From NCBI GenBank assembly GCA_902806595.1, contig CADCXC010000011.1, positions 1,116,001 through 1,180,000 of the forward strand: a stretch of DNA of 64,000 nt, written 5' to 3'. A program made the translations under genes and the position numbers. The stretch is from Pyrenopolyporus hunteri. Its lineage: Eukaryota; Ascomycota; Sordariomycetes; Xylariales; Hypoxylaceae. Shown here piece after piece: positions 12,001 through 25,195 of the stretch. The notes beneath the pieces are model-generated. The model did not search any database. It had not been told where the DNA came from and saw only the letters and a program-made list of their open reading frames with translations. Every line of letters begins with the position of its first letter. Positions within the stretch are counted from its first letter, which is position 1.

Positions 12001-14378
12001 GATAAGCGCTGGAGATAGGCAGGGGATAAAGATATTTTTGGGAGATTGGTCGACCTGTCTCCCCAGGGGGTCGATTGCCGAACAGGGCTGAAAGAGGCGA
12101 TGCCCATAGGCTGTGGCACTTCTCTGACTTGCAGCTGGCATCAGAGTCACTGTGCCACATGCGCATCTAGGCAAGTCCTTACGAAGGTGCGTATTATCGT
12201 CGTATAGGAGTATGTAATCTGCGTATAGACAACCTGGTGTATCTCACGCGGGAGGCTGCGACGATTCTATTCGCGAGCGCAGCCTTTCAATACTCGCTCC
12301 CTAGCCGTGGAATATATTACCTTCGTCTATTAAAACACGATGGCTGAGCCCATCACCGAGATTCGATCGGCGGCTATTAGTCAACGTAAGAATTTATAGA
12401 CATGGTGATCGAAACTCAGCTGTGAATATTACTACGAATATTACATTCTCCAACAAATAAAATATAATGAAATCAAATAAAATAAAATAGATTTAAATGT
12501 TTTCCCTTGCTATGAGCGTTGGCTAGGGATAAACAGATACATTTCCAGAAACGTCCAACGTGGTAAAATCCTCCAAGACAAAACCATTTGCGGAGAAATA
12601 AAACCACCAATACGCATTTTCCTGGGGAAAACGGCGGCGCCCCGGAATAATATCCCTCTCTACATAGGCCCGCCCGCTCGCCCGACGGTTTGGGAGGGGA
12701 AATTAACCCCGTACAGGGTAGGAATACAGCATGTGAGCACGAGACTCGCGAATGAGATAGTCCTTGGATGTTTTCTATTGAGAATCGAAACACCTAGAGG
12801 AATTCGCGTAGGCCAGGAGAGGCATCTCATCGCCAGATCTCATTCCTAGATCGATCAATGTGCGGACCGACTTCCCAGACCGAGATGCGGTTGAGGGTCG
12901 TAGTGCGAAACAACTCCCCCAGACCGCTTGTTGTATACAGCCGACTAGGCGCCGTAGCCTCATTGAACTAGTTGAACTAAGAAGAGCCCGGCATTGAATA
13001 GAATGAATGCCATGAGGCAAAAGGGGACAAGCTCACATGATACCGACATCTATCTACCGGGTTCTGGGCTCTTCGAGTCTGGGGAACTGGGCCTCTAGCT
13101 CGAACTCCGCATAACTCCCCAGACTTCTCTACCAAGGATCAGGGTCGACTGGTGAATCAATTCGATTCGCCTCCTAGGCAGCTACGATAGTTAAGCGCAT
13201 GCGTGGGCGGGACCGCATGAACCGCAGTGGTCATTCTGTCAACCGTTCTCCATCTGATGACTATCGCGAGAGATTGTACTATACATACATACACACCTAT
13301 ATACATACGGACGGATAGACGTAAATCATATGCAGGGACCAAGTCTAGGGAGGCCTTTGGGAAAGCCTTGGCCAGGCGAACTTCGAAGAAATGCGGGGAA
13401 GCAATATAGCCCTGACATCCGCGGGCAACCAATCTACCGAATTAACCGGCAGCCGACGGCCAGCACAGGCGGGTTCGGCATCACGAGAGGCTGATGGTAA
13501 CGTGAGTAGGGCTTGTCAGTTGAAGTTTCTCGAGCCTCTCCCGCAACCCGGCTCTGGGCCAGGCAGTATCCATAACAGCCTAGGACCTGTTCGCTCGCAT
13601 GGCGGCTTGGCCACGTGAAATAAAATAGGGAGGACATTTAGCCAGCCAGCTAGTCAGTTCAGCCCCTGGGCCGTTTTTTGTTCTTTATTTTACGAAGTGT
13701 CCGCGGTGGAACCCGTGGAGCCGCGGTCATGCCGATAGCTTCGGCGCAATTACAATCGTCCTACAATCTCGACTTCAATGCGTTCGTTTCGATTCGCAGA
13801 GCCGGAGAAACTGGGTCAGGCCATTGCGTATAAGTACTACCTACATATAATGGTAGATGCGCATAATGAGCGGACTAGCGGGTCACGCACGGAGCTGAGC
13901 CGCAAGGCCAGAATCCGCATTGAACATCGTGAGCGCCAGCCAATCGGTATGGTTAATAAAGGCAGGGCGGGTGGGTATTCTGACCTGCTCACAGGTACGC
14001 ATGATGATAATCCGTATCAGCACGCTGTAGAGTAAAATACATACATCCACAGCAACATATGCTACCTGCCTAGGTACCCTACCTAGTATAGTATGTATAC
14101 CTACCTACCTACCTAAGTGGGCAAATTCTAGAAAGAAAAAGACACGAGAAAAATACCTTCGGGGCGTGCGGTCTAGAATCCCCGAAGTGCCATCGATGGA
14201 GCGTTACCCAGGTTTCTAGGGTTGCATTTTCAGGGTCCGTCACTTATGTTTCTGCGGCTCTGGATCCCGAATAGCCCCGAGTGGTGGTGGAAGCGTGAGG
14301 GGGGATCACGCGCGCGCAAAGCGTGTGTTTCTCTTGGCCCTTCTTCTCTACCACCGAGCGTTAGATGAGGGTAAGGTT

Positions 14379-14412
14379 TGACAGGTGCTATTATCTGACA
14401 GGTGCTATTATT
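14379..14412. repeat. 17-bp tandem direct repeat, two copies
   Basis: Two adjacent 17-base units beginning TGACAGGTGCTATTAT differ only in their last base (14379-14395 and 14396-14412). They lie in gene-free sequence and look like a simple local duplication. Confidence 0.75.
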
Positions 14413-17400
14413 ATAGGGATGCGCGTCTGGAGATACTACAAACGTTATTTCCTATACTGCTCTTGGTAAGTGACATACCGAGTCCGCAACCGTTTCGTTT
14501 CGCAACCAGGTAATACACACAGCTCTGGATGTACATACCTGACTTGGCGATGGGACAAAGCCCTGCCGCACGTTGGCTTTAGTTCACCTAGGTATTCACC
14601 GAGAAGGGCCGAGTTTCTACCGCCTATCATGTAATCGCGTCGGACTTGACACACTCTGATTCGCGGAGCGGCCGCAAGATCCCCATTAAAATCGAGCAAT
14701 GACTTTTCCTAGGTAAGGTTGCCCCCTGAAATTTTGCTGCACCGCGGTACGAAGCCGCTGCGTAGGATCTCGGACGATGGAACTAAGACTACGACACAAG
14801 TTTCTCGTCACTTTTTGCGCCACAGGGGCAACCGTGTGTAGTATGTGTGTATTATTTCCTGCCCCAGGACGAGACTTGTCAGATACGAAAAATGAGTCGC
14901 GAATCTGCCACGACCTTGTTCATCGTTTCCACCGTCCCGCCTGTCGGGCTCATGCAGCACTTGGAGTGGAGAATTACCAGAAAGGGTACTCCGGTGAGCT
15001 ATGAGGGCGTCAGATATAGATAGGGGCGTACTATATATCAGAAAATATGCATATGATCCCATGTATATAAGCCCCAAGCCACGGCGAGGATGGAGGGGAC
15101 GTGCGATTATGTAAGAGGATCAAGAATTCATTCATCGACTCGAGATACTCTCATATATTGCGTAGTAACTGTACATATTATCTTTAGATATACCTCATGT
15201 ATGTGCACGACAGTAGAACGCTGCGGCTGATGAAATCAAGACACGATGGCGGGAGACAACATAGATAAACCCTGGCTATGCGTCAATTTGGTCTGGCACA
15301 CACCAATTGTGTTGTTTGGGTGACTGCGGAGAGGTGCGCCAAAAGCAGCCATAAAACCTGGTCTGATATCATTGAAATGCGGAGGTGATTAAAAGATGTT
15401 AAAAAAGAATTTAAAGAATTTATATCATTTTAACTGCTTCTCGATTCTCATCTCACGAGAGAAGCAGGACGATCTAGGTGGAACTACCCGTTGGTACGGC
15501 GCGGCGGTGAGATCCTGCTGCGGCGTGGTGGTCCTGTTTGCGCGTTTCCTTGATCGCTTTACTTCTCGCTTATCTCAAAGAGGCGCTCGCTTCCACCCTA
15601 TGGGCACTCGAGATCGCGGAATGTTGTCTGATCTGATATTTTCAAAGTTGAAGCATCGTCGATTGCGGTCTTACTACCTAGGTAGCGACCTAAAACATAC
15701 CTACCTTATCTAATGCTTCGCGGATATGGCCCGAATGATCTCGGATTATTAATGAGTCTACGAAATGTAAAGGAACGTAGAATTCTCCGTCAGTCCGCCC
15801 CAAGTCCCCTAGAACAGCCCGCGCTCTCCCCATAAAATTCACTTCCGGGTCCGATCCCAGGAGTTTGTGTAGTACACCTGCAATCTCCATTAAAGCTGGA
15901 GCTGGAGAGTCGCCCCGCTGACTTACGAGTGTCCGATGACTGCTGAAGTTCTGATGTATCGCAAAAAGTAAAATGTGGCTAGCGGAGAGTCTTCCGCCGG
16001 GGAGCATTGGGTACCAGATCGCTGGATGTAAGTAAGGATGTCTCACTGTCCGAGAATTACACATCACATAATCGGGAATTGCTTCGGAAGCTTTGTGCTC
16101 TTGGCAACCCCAACATACGAGGCGTTATTGGGCTAACGAATCCCCATGATTGCGCGTACTTAGGGGGAAGGGAGAGATTACGAGACGACAACGTATCGAA
16201 GCAATTCCCGGGATGAAGATCAAAGAAAGTTATGGGGATTTGCCGATACGCTATGTCGCTTGTTCGATAAACTATGAAGCAAGGCTCGAGACCCAGAACT
16301 TGGGGCTCGAGCAAGGCTGTTATGGAGTCATCATGGAATATTATTAGCTGTAGGCGAGTTATTGGTAGAGTTGGTGATATTGCTCGAGACAACAGTGGAG
16401 TATAATGTTGACCGGGGAAGGCCCGCGGAAGAGCAAAAACGAGGTGATGACCTTAAAATACCGTTCCGGAGGGGATCCTTTACGCCTTACTAGGTAGCTT
16501 ACGCCTCAGTTGCGCTCGCGCCCTGACGACGGGATGGGGCCGGCGGCGTAACCGCTACGTATCATATTGCTCACCTTATGTAACGAGCATTTGCGCGCGC
16601 ATAATTGGCTGCCCCGTTCTCTATCGGCTGCTCACCTGACTTTTCAGAGCACCAGCTAGATGGTAGCCGGGTAGCGCACCCCCAGTCCTTCCCCCATTGT
16701 AAATGCTCCATCTACCACGTTTTGAGACTTTCCATTGCAACTTGAGCTCCCAGGAATCTCCTTTCGAGTCTTGAAATTAACTGCCGGATCTTGGCATGGC
16801 GCGTTATGTAAGTTTTAACATCTTAATTAAGCGATGTAAGGGATTGGACGGCCTTATATCGTACCAGGCAACTGCCAAGTATTTCCCTTGAAGTTATTGC
16901 TCGGGAAAACAGTTGGAAAACTCACGTATGTACATATGTAGGTCCCTGGTAAGAGTATCTCGTCTACCTAAGGCACATACATCTCCCTTGTTTGCCGTGC
17001 AGTGAAAATCACTATACGGATGTAGTACGCGGACTTAGATAACTTGCTTTGGGATGCGCCGGATGCTGAAAATGAATGGGGAAGCCGGTGTCACCCGTCT
17101 TCGCAAGAAGTTGCTCTTCTTCGATACTATTTGTTCTCGAAAATACGAGATGGGACAGAGTAGACAGCAATTCTTCTCGCCTTACTCACGTATTTCCGTA
17201 TTCGGTAAAGTAGCCACCGACATTGCTTACATTATTGTAAGGATACGGCGTTCCCAATTCCCCAAATCCCTTGTCACGACTTATTACAACCCCCAGTTCC
17301 GGGGAAGCGTGTCCGGTCAGGATTGTCAGCAAGGTCAAGGGGTAAGAATGGGGGGGTTACAGAGTGGGGGCTTGGGGGCTTTGGGGGCTGCTGAAGAGAC

Positions 17401-20400
17401 TCTTTTAAGACTTTCAGGGTTGGATTTATCGATTGCCACGATCTGATAATCGATAGAAACATTACATGGCATAAAATCCATCCTTTTCTCTTTTGGGCAT
17501 GATCAATGCTCAGTCATGCACGTCCATGGCTATGACGTTATAATTATAACCTGGAGCTAGGCACTATTATGGTTGATTGACGTTGGCCGGGTGAAGCTTG
17601 AATGTTGGTTCGTGACAAGCGCTGACGCTCATATAAGAACGTGTTCTGCTAAGGATGATGTTGATTGAGAGCTTGTGAGAATATTGGAACTACCTACCTA
17701 AGATAGAATTTTATAGACACATGTGACACGCAATTACCATGCAGATACCTGTACCCTGAAAGCTTTCAAGATGCGGCGTCGCAAACCTCGGGGTAAGCGC
17801 ATCGTAGTAATTTCTATCCGACGTGGGGGTCTTCGAATCCTCTGCAAGCTCCCATCGGGTGGTAGACGTCTAATTCAACGATGAGAATTTACAGAGACTC
17901 GACGTAGGTGCACGCCCGTTCATGCAGTCGCCGCGTTTCGCTTTTTCAGCTCAGCCCATCGTGTCAAGATTATAGGTTCCTCGTCGAGACACCGCATCGT
18001 GAGGGGAATACTACAGTGACGGTGACGTATGGTATGTACCTAATGTACCTATGCAGGCGTGAAAAGTGCAGGTTTTCCTGTCATAAATGTACGTAGGGAG
18101 ACGTCTGCAAATGCTCCCGGCGTGTCGGTTCGTCTTTGGATTTCCAATTGGGACGGTGTAACTTTGCAATATCTTGCCCAATTTCGTAACTTGGTGCCCA
18201 AATGGCGAATGGAGGGCTAGGTTATCAGGTGGAATACTACTCGTCGAAACCGCGAGGTCGGATTCAGGGGTCATAATGTTTCCAGAGGAAAGGCTCACTT
18301 CGCCCACGGCCGTGGTCTCGCGAACATTGCACTCTCCTTCTCTTCCAAGTTCGGCTCAGCCTCCCATGAAAAGAAGCTGGCCGGTAGTGTAAGTGGGTCG
18401 ACTGGAACCGATGGAAATCTGATGTTCCTCTGAAGAAACGTGGGAGCATTGATGGTGCATGATAGGCATGCCGTTTTGGCATATATGCCCTGTCGCCTGC
18501 CCGATTCAAGGTAGCGCGACCAGTGCATCCCGCGGCGCAGGCAGGATAGATATCTCGAGGAACCCTTTAGCATGCTGGCACACCACCGTGGACCCTTTAC
18601 TACGCGAAATTAGGTAGCGGGTTGTCTCCATGATGGTTATCCGGGTATCCTCTTATTCTAGAATATATCACGACCGCGGACTACGCATAGATGTCTCGGA
18701 CTTGCCTTCTGGAGGAGTTACTGCGGACCGCGCGTGTCAGTTTGTTTCGGCCACCCTACCGGAGTGCAGTCCACCAAGCTTTTAATTCGCGGTCGCACGG
18801 CAGCTGGGTTGATCGTTCGGCGCCGTGCCTGACATGGAAGGTTAGGCCAAGCTGGAAATCTCGAACGAGCTGCAGCGGCAGCAGCCAAAGGATTACAACC
18901 TCGGTATGCCGGATGGAACTGTTGCCTATTGGAACAATCCGAGCAAATCCCGATAGCCATATGCGTTAAAAGAGACCATGATGACCCTTGAGGATAGCAC
19001 GATGATTTGAAGCAGAACAGGATCAGATGACGGCTTCGACATAGCTCAACAAAAAAGCCTTAATACAAAGGCATATGAGCCATCCACGTCACGACACGAT
19101 GGATTATTAAACCCTAAAAATATGTCACGGGCCGCGTTCGTTAGTTAGTGTGCCTCGTCGAACTATTTCACTTAGGGCTCACGTTGGTGAGGCGCGCGGA
19201 AGAGCTTAGTGCTCGTTTTTGTGAAGATAATAAGTCAGCACGCAATTTTGACGCTGGTTGAAGGGCGCTCGATGTGTGACAAGAGTGTTAGCTTGGCGTT
19301 GTGCACGCCGATGCTAGGTGTGATAGGCGACGAATCTATCATTTCGGCGTGGGGTTGCGTTGGCCGATTGGCGGGTATTCTCCATCTGTTGGCGCTGATG
19401 CTGGCAGGGCAATGCACCGAAATGTAACGAAATGGTCACAGGCTGCGTGATATCGATATTCAGGAGAGAAGGCAGTGTGACTACAGACCTACCCTTGCCC
19501 GAGGCCCTCGTTTATTTATCTTTCTCATCTCGTCTTCGTCTCATCTCGATTTGAAGCGATATCGGTTGGGAATGGGGGAGGGTAGCGTAGAAGAGGATTA
19601 ACACCTATTTCCGGTGACCCCTCGGGATTGGCCTTCTACACAAGACCACCTAATACTGTAAATTCGCGTTAACTTACATATTTCTCTCATCTATCATGAA
19701 AGCATCCGTGGCACACGTTGTTTCGAGAAATCTATGTGACGACCTTAATATGCACCTCTTACCTATTATATCTTAGGGACTTAAGAATGGTCGATATGAG
19801 GCGTATTAAAATGCGCAAACCCCATTAGGAATCATGTACTACCTACCATGAATATTATACATGTATGATATTATGATATTATATTATGAGGTACCTACTT
19901 GCTATAACGTCGACGGCTACGTATCGTGTCGATGTTGTAAGAGGTCGGTAGGCATGCATGTACATTCCCCACGGCCACGTCTAATCGATTCCATCGGAGT
20001 CTCTGTGCGTACATCGTGCTACTTCGTATCGTATCGTATCGTAGCGCTATCGTGTGTATACCGCATTCGAGTGGTGTACAGGGCTGCTGTGGCTCCCTAA
20101 CTCCGCAGTACACATAGTAGATTTCGTGATCAGAAGCCCGAGCTAATCTAGGTACAAGTACATAAAGTCTGTGGGGGGTGCCGGATTCAATTGGAATTCT
20201 CGACTGTGGCTGAGGGTGTTCAGCTGACTCAACGTCCATTGTTGCGGAGGAGGTTCATCCAGGTTCGTCCACAAGTCGGCCGCCACAATTCCCCCGGTAC
20301 GAGGCAATTTCCGCAGCACGGGCTGCAACTTACTACCTACCTACCTAGCACATATGCCGTTCGGTACATTTTGTGGCCACGAGAATGCCTGAGAGGACAG

Positions 20401-21540
20401 CACATACGTATATCAACGGGTTTGCTGATGGGCACAAGACGACGTCTGAGCTATTCTGCGGAGTCTGCCTGACCAAAGCTGAGCTACCCCTTCAGGGGAT
20501 CATTCCATTCCGTGGGAATTCATTGGTATAGCTGCGAAGATAATCCAAGAAAATAAAGAATGGTATTGTTGAGAAGGAATAGAAACCAGGCCCTGTCTTA
20601 CACCTGTGTTATGAGCTGGCAAGTCGCTCTACGGTAACGTGCTCGGGACCATTGCGTTGTCAATGTTGCTAAATCGTTCAAATGACTCCCTCGCTGCGGT
20701 CTAAATCGACAGCCGAAGTCGAGGCCGTGGGCAGATGTCATGGAAGAAACGCGGGGGCGGTCCGTTTGACTAATAAAGAAGAGCCGATGAAGTTTCAAGT
20801 TTAAAAGGGATAGCATCACGAGGGCTATTTGCGAGGCGATTCTCAATATTCTAGCCGGATCTAGGCAATCCAGGACCGTTGATCCAAGCAGCAGCCATTC
20901 AACCAGCACGTGCTTCCGTGTCAGCGTCGGCACAGCGGCAAACGCTCACTGGCTCACAATTCCACCCGTAACCATTCGACCACAGCCAAAGTTGGCCGAC
21001 CGAATTGGCTATCACACAATACCTCCTCTGTTAACCTGTTACCTCAGCCGATTGCCTAACTCTGCGGACATTTTGTGGCATTGCCAGCTTCATCCCCCCC
21101 TGGTGACCACTGACAACTCCGACCTCTCTGACCTTTCCATCTAAATTAACGCAGCCAAGGATCACGATGCTTGATAGACTGCCCTATTCAGCACAGGCAG
21201 CAAACGATCACCCAGACAAAGCCCAATCAACGGTCGACAGAGCAGAGCTTTACCTAGCCTGAACAGAGCGTAGTCACGATTGCCTCGTCGCCCGTTTCCT
21301 CTGCGGGAATATCGATCATCATTTAAAAACCATCATTAAAATTCAATTTAATGTCACAAATACTCCTAGCGCCACAGGACCCTCTCTCCCCTCCGTACGG
21401 CCATTAGGGCTTCGCTTGTTCGCTTAGTCTGGACACTTACGACGCAGGTCTATGGTTTGATTCACTTAATCCCACGCGACAAGTCTGGAATGCTAGACAG
21501 CCAGCCCATAGCTGGGTTTTGGTTCATAGAGCCTGCCGTC

Positions 21541-21590
21541 GTAGTTGGCTATAGTTGGCCATAGTTGGCCGTAGTTGGCCGTAGTTGGAT
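21541..21590. repeat. 10-bp tandem repeat, five copies
   Basis: Five consecutive 10-base units of the form RTAGTTGGCC, with small changes at the first base and the last bases, run from 21541 to 21590. No gene is nearby. Confidence 0.8.
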
Positions 21591-21900
21591 TAGGCGTGTT
21601 TATTTTGCAAACACATCGTGCAAGCATCATCCCGCAGGAATCTTGTAGATTTTCTCAGTATATGGTAGTGAGGAGGCCGCCCTTCAATTTAAATATTTGG
21701 ATATCTGTCAAATGTCAAATCCGCGGCTTGCTCCTGTGCGTACGTAGGCCATAGGTCATGATGCGCCGGCGGTGGTCCTTTTGAACACCTAATAACACCT
21801 AATTATAGGTATGTAGGCAGGCTGGTAGGCAGGTCATAGAGCATGTCGGAGTCTTATGAGCGCCGGCAGTCCGTTCGTGGTTTGCTTTTCAACCCCTCGC

Positions 21901-21937
21901 CCTTTGCTTTGCTTTGCTTTGGTGTATTTTGCTTTGC
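21901..21937. repeat. CTTTG pentanucleotide array
   Basis: A short imperfect array of CTTTG/TTTGC units is interrupted once by GTGTATTTTG. It is a simple sequence repeat without visible function. Confidence 0.7.
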
Positions 21938-22941
21938 TGAAAACGAACAATAAATGGGGATGAATCAAAATTGAAGGAATATCGCGGAATACCTGGCTAC
22001 GTTTTCTTGGGTAGGAATAAGAGGTACCGTACTGATGTACTACTATTACTGATGTACTACTACGGGTGTACTACTACCGACGTGCTGCTTCTACGTATTA
22101 TTTGAGAAAGAACACTCGCATCAGTCGGTTCCTTCACAAGTGTCGTGACCGCTTTGGAACTTGTAGAAACGACAAGCCGAACGAATGGGCAGCATGTGCC
22201 TGCCTGAACAATGAAAAAATCGAACCGCTTGCAGGTCCCAGGCAAAAGGGTCTGCTGGTCAGTCGCGAGCAGAGATTGAATCGGGAAACTGTGCTTTATT
22301 GACCGCGGGCGGGTTTCCGGGTAGGCCACAGGGAGGGCCTTAAGTGCCCTAATAGGAATCTGCTACCCGGTTTGGTCTAGGCCCTGCGCTAACCTTCTGG
22401 CTATGCTCTAACGGGGCAATGGCCTGGTGACACTAAAGAGGACATTTCGGGGCGAGTCTGGCCGCTGTGGCCCTTCCATCGGAGCAGGAAACGAAGGGCC
22501 GGTACGTACCTCTGTGAGGGTACGTAGGTACCTACCGCGGGTGGGTATTGCAATGCCTGTACCTCTATAAAGGTACTGGAGGACAGGTACCCTCTTGCGC
22601 CTGTTGTCAAGGGTTGCTACCGCCCCTGTCCCCCCTGATCCCAGTTCCGCCACCACCCCCAGGGAGTAACAGAGGTCCCCGCCGAAAGACCTAGAGTGAA
22701 ATAATAACTGAGTACCTAGGTACAGTACTCGGGTACATCTGTAGGTACGTAGCTACAAGATACATGCAAAAGTACCTACCTTTTCCTTGAGAAAGAAGGT
22801 ACGTAGATACGTACCGTGGACCCAGTGAGGAGTGACCTTGCACACCGCGCCTTCTGCCCTCCACCTAACCTACCCACTCTGCTCGCTCCTATCAAATACA
22901 TATGTACAACACCTATCCGCTTCCCTTCCTCCCCTTCCCTT

Positions 22942-25195
22942 ATGAACCCGCACCATGAACAACGAAGGAGTTTAAACAACTCTTCAAGTGCTAATCACGT
23001 CGGCGGTCGTAGCATTGATCCCACGCCTAGCATTCATCGACAACAAGAATACCCTCCTCCTCCCCCACACGTCGAGTATCCTCTACAGAGTTACAAGGAA
23101 CATCAACATCCCCCAGTTCCCACACCTGTATTCGATTCTGCCGCGGCTGCAACTTAGACACCTTGGACGCCTTGGACAAAGGACGCCAGAACATCCTCGC
23201 CCAGCACGATCCCGTATCCGGTGCCGATTATTCTCTAGTTAGCCTCCGGGAAGCGCGAGAGACCGATTCCTTGCTCAATTCGACATTCGCGATCGACTTC
23301 GCGAAACCATCAGCCACCATATATCCTCTACTCTCTCCTAGCCTGCTCCAGCAGCCGAGCAGCCATTTCGACGGCATGCCTAGTAAAGCCGAGGGGTTGG
23401 TCCTGACTGTGGACCCGAACGTCATCCACAAGGTTGACACCAACAATCCCCAGAACCTCTTTAGCATGTGGACTGGTAGGTTCCCGATCTGTTACTGTCG
23501 CGGGGCGAGAAGGGCCTTGGGTCGTAGCGATTGCTTCTAACCAGGAATGCAGTATTCTCTAGGTGTGCAGACTCAGTTGAGCAAGGCCGGAGATTAGAAA
23601 ACCTCAGCTGGCGACTTTGGAACCGGGAAACCTTCTGCTGCGAAGCAAAGGAACAGCCTGCCGCCACTACTACTACCACCACCACATTACCGAAAGACAT
23701 CCCCGAACAGCAGCGGATATCAGACGTCCCTCAATTATCAGGTAGCGTCGACTCTATTGCCGACGAGGAAGCAATCGATTTCACAACCATTTCCGATCCT
23801 GTGGAAATTGTCAGGCCTCGGATTGTCCGACAAGACTCGTGTGCGAGCAGCCGAAGTAGGGGTCGTGAACGTCATATTACCTCAGATCATCTTGAGAAGA
23901 TGGTGGTCTCTATTATCCAGGAGAAGGAGCCTAACCTGGCGCCCCTCCCCGCTATGAGTTCTCCTTCCATCGAGTCGTCGGATGTCGACCACTCGCAATC
24001 TTCCTCCCCCGAAGCAGAGCAAACCCCCGCGACGCCAGTCAGCGAGCCTGCGTGCAAACCAGCAAATGCGCCGTCCCTGTCGCACCCCAAGGTCGCAGAA
24101 GCGCCTGCCACCACCGTTATCCGAGGGTTTTCGCCGTCGCAGATCCCGTCCTTCCGTGTCTCCCATGAGCCTAAGTCAGCCGCACCGGATGCAATTCCTG
24201 AGCCAAAGTCCTCGCCCGCCCCCAAACCGGTGCAGCTTAAGAAGCAGCCGGCGAAGTTCAAGCTTGGAGACTCTTCCAGCAACGAGTCATCGCCCCAAAG
24301 CGTCGAGCCTCGTAAGGCTATGCCCCAACCTGCTAAGAGGCCCATGTTCGAGGTTGGCGTCGGTTCCTCCGGGGATGATGAGAGCCCTTCTTTGAAGAGT
24401 GCCATGCACTCTTCCCGGCCAGGGTCCCTCCTCAATGCGCAAAAGAAGCAGGCTTCCTTCAACAACCAGGTTACGATGCGGACAATACAGACGCCCAGTG
24501 ATCACTCTGACAGCTACATGGACGAGAGCGCCATTGACGACGATGACGAGGACTCCGAGTGGGAAGACTCCATCGAGGAAAGCGGAAAATCCAGCGTAGA
24601 CGATGCGGTAACGTTCAAGCGAGTGCCGTCGAAGCCAAACCTTACTTCTCAACGATCATTGATCAGCTTAATGTTCGCCGGGCAAGAAGAACGCGCCAAG
24701 GGTCTCAGCAACTATGCGTCGCACTCGACTCCTGCCATCCCTCAACGCGCACGGACGCTACAGAACTGTTCGAACATGAACGTCGTGTCCTCGCCGAACG
24801 ATTCGGACAACGGGCTCGAGATGAGGAGAGGTTTACGATCCACGCCGCTGAAGCCGATCAATGAGGTCCCCCGAACAGGCGCCCAGCCTATTATGGTTAA
24901 CCCGCCGACCCACCACCACCAAGCCGCGCTGTCGCCTAGGACGACGAGGCGGAATATGCTGGCTACGGAATTGACAGAATCGCTTCGTCGCCAACTTCTC
25001 TGGGAACGACAACAGAAGTCGTCCACTGCTAATGCCGTTCTAAAAAGACGTCACACTTCCCTCGACGTGGCAAACCTGAAGCAGTACCCCGAGAAGGCCT
25101 ACATGGGCAAGACGAAGGACGAGGCAAACTCCAGCAGCTGGAACCAGTACTTCAGTCGTGAAGAATTCGGCGGATACCATGCTCAAGGCTGGTGA
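22942..25195 (+). CDS. AreA GATA-like domain (DUF1752) + DUF3295 regulatory protein
   Basis: Two regions identify the family. Around the intron the protein reads LFSMWT|VFSRCADSVEQ then GRRLENLSWRLWNRE, the hallmark of the short AreA N-terminal GATA-like domain (DUF1752). The C-terminus (TTRRNMLATELTESLRR, LLWERQQKSSTANAVLKRRH, EFGGYHAQGW) matches the end of DUF3295. An intron at 23476-23552 (77 nt, CTAAC branch at about 23537) joins exons in phase; the last exon is 23553-25195. The middle is Ser/Pro/Lys-rich with an acidic patch. No GATA zinc finger is present, so this is not AreA itself; a nitrogen or nutrient-signalling role is inferred only. The 5' end is uncertain: from ATG 22942 one frame is open to 23157, while the conserved protein is in another frame open from 23031 to 23475. 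A second small intron or a sequence error must join them. An exact TACCTAGGTA lies about 220 bp upstream. Confidence 0.82.

Larger units (their letters stand above)
9041..22941. other. gene-free stretch, right part of the desert
   Basis: I can support no gene. Frames with an ATG reach at most about 130 codons (for example 17,054-17,446) and show no recognisable motif. The stretch includes AT-rich strips (9,046-9,085; 10,370-10,430; 12,450-12,490), CTAC/GTAG microsatellites (11,020-11,090; 14,085-14,115), a 17-bp direct repeat (14,379-14,412), a 10-bp tandem repeat (21,541-21,590), a CTTTG array (21,901-21,937) and TACCTAGGTA palindromes at 15,675 and 22,713. The last 300 bases must hold the promoter of the gene that follows. 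Confidence 0.6.

Noticed and set aside
13778..14035. 85-codon ATG frame
   Set aside because: Charged sequence without recognisable fold or homologous pattern; too short to support.
17054..17446. 130-codon ATG frame
   Set aside because: Longest ATG frame in the desert, but it ends in a glycine-rich G-run and shows no motif or splice context.
17826..17840. tRNA B-box-like TCTTCGAATCC
   Set aside because: No matching acceptor stem, A box or anticodon arm can be folded around it.
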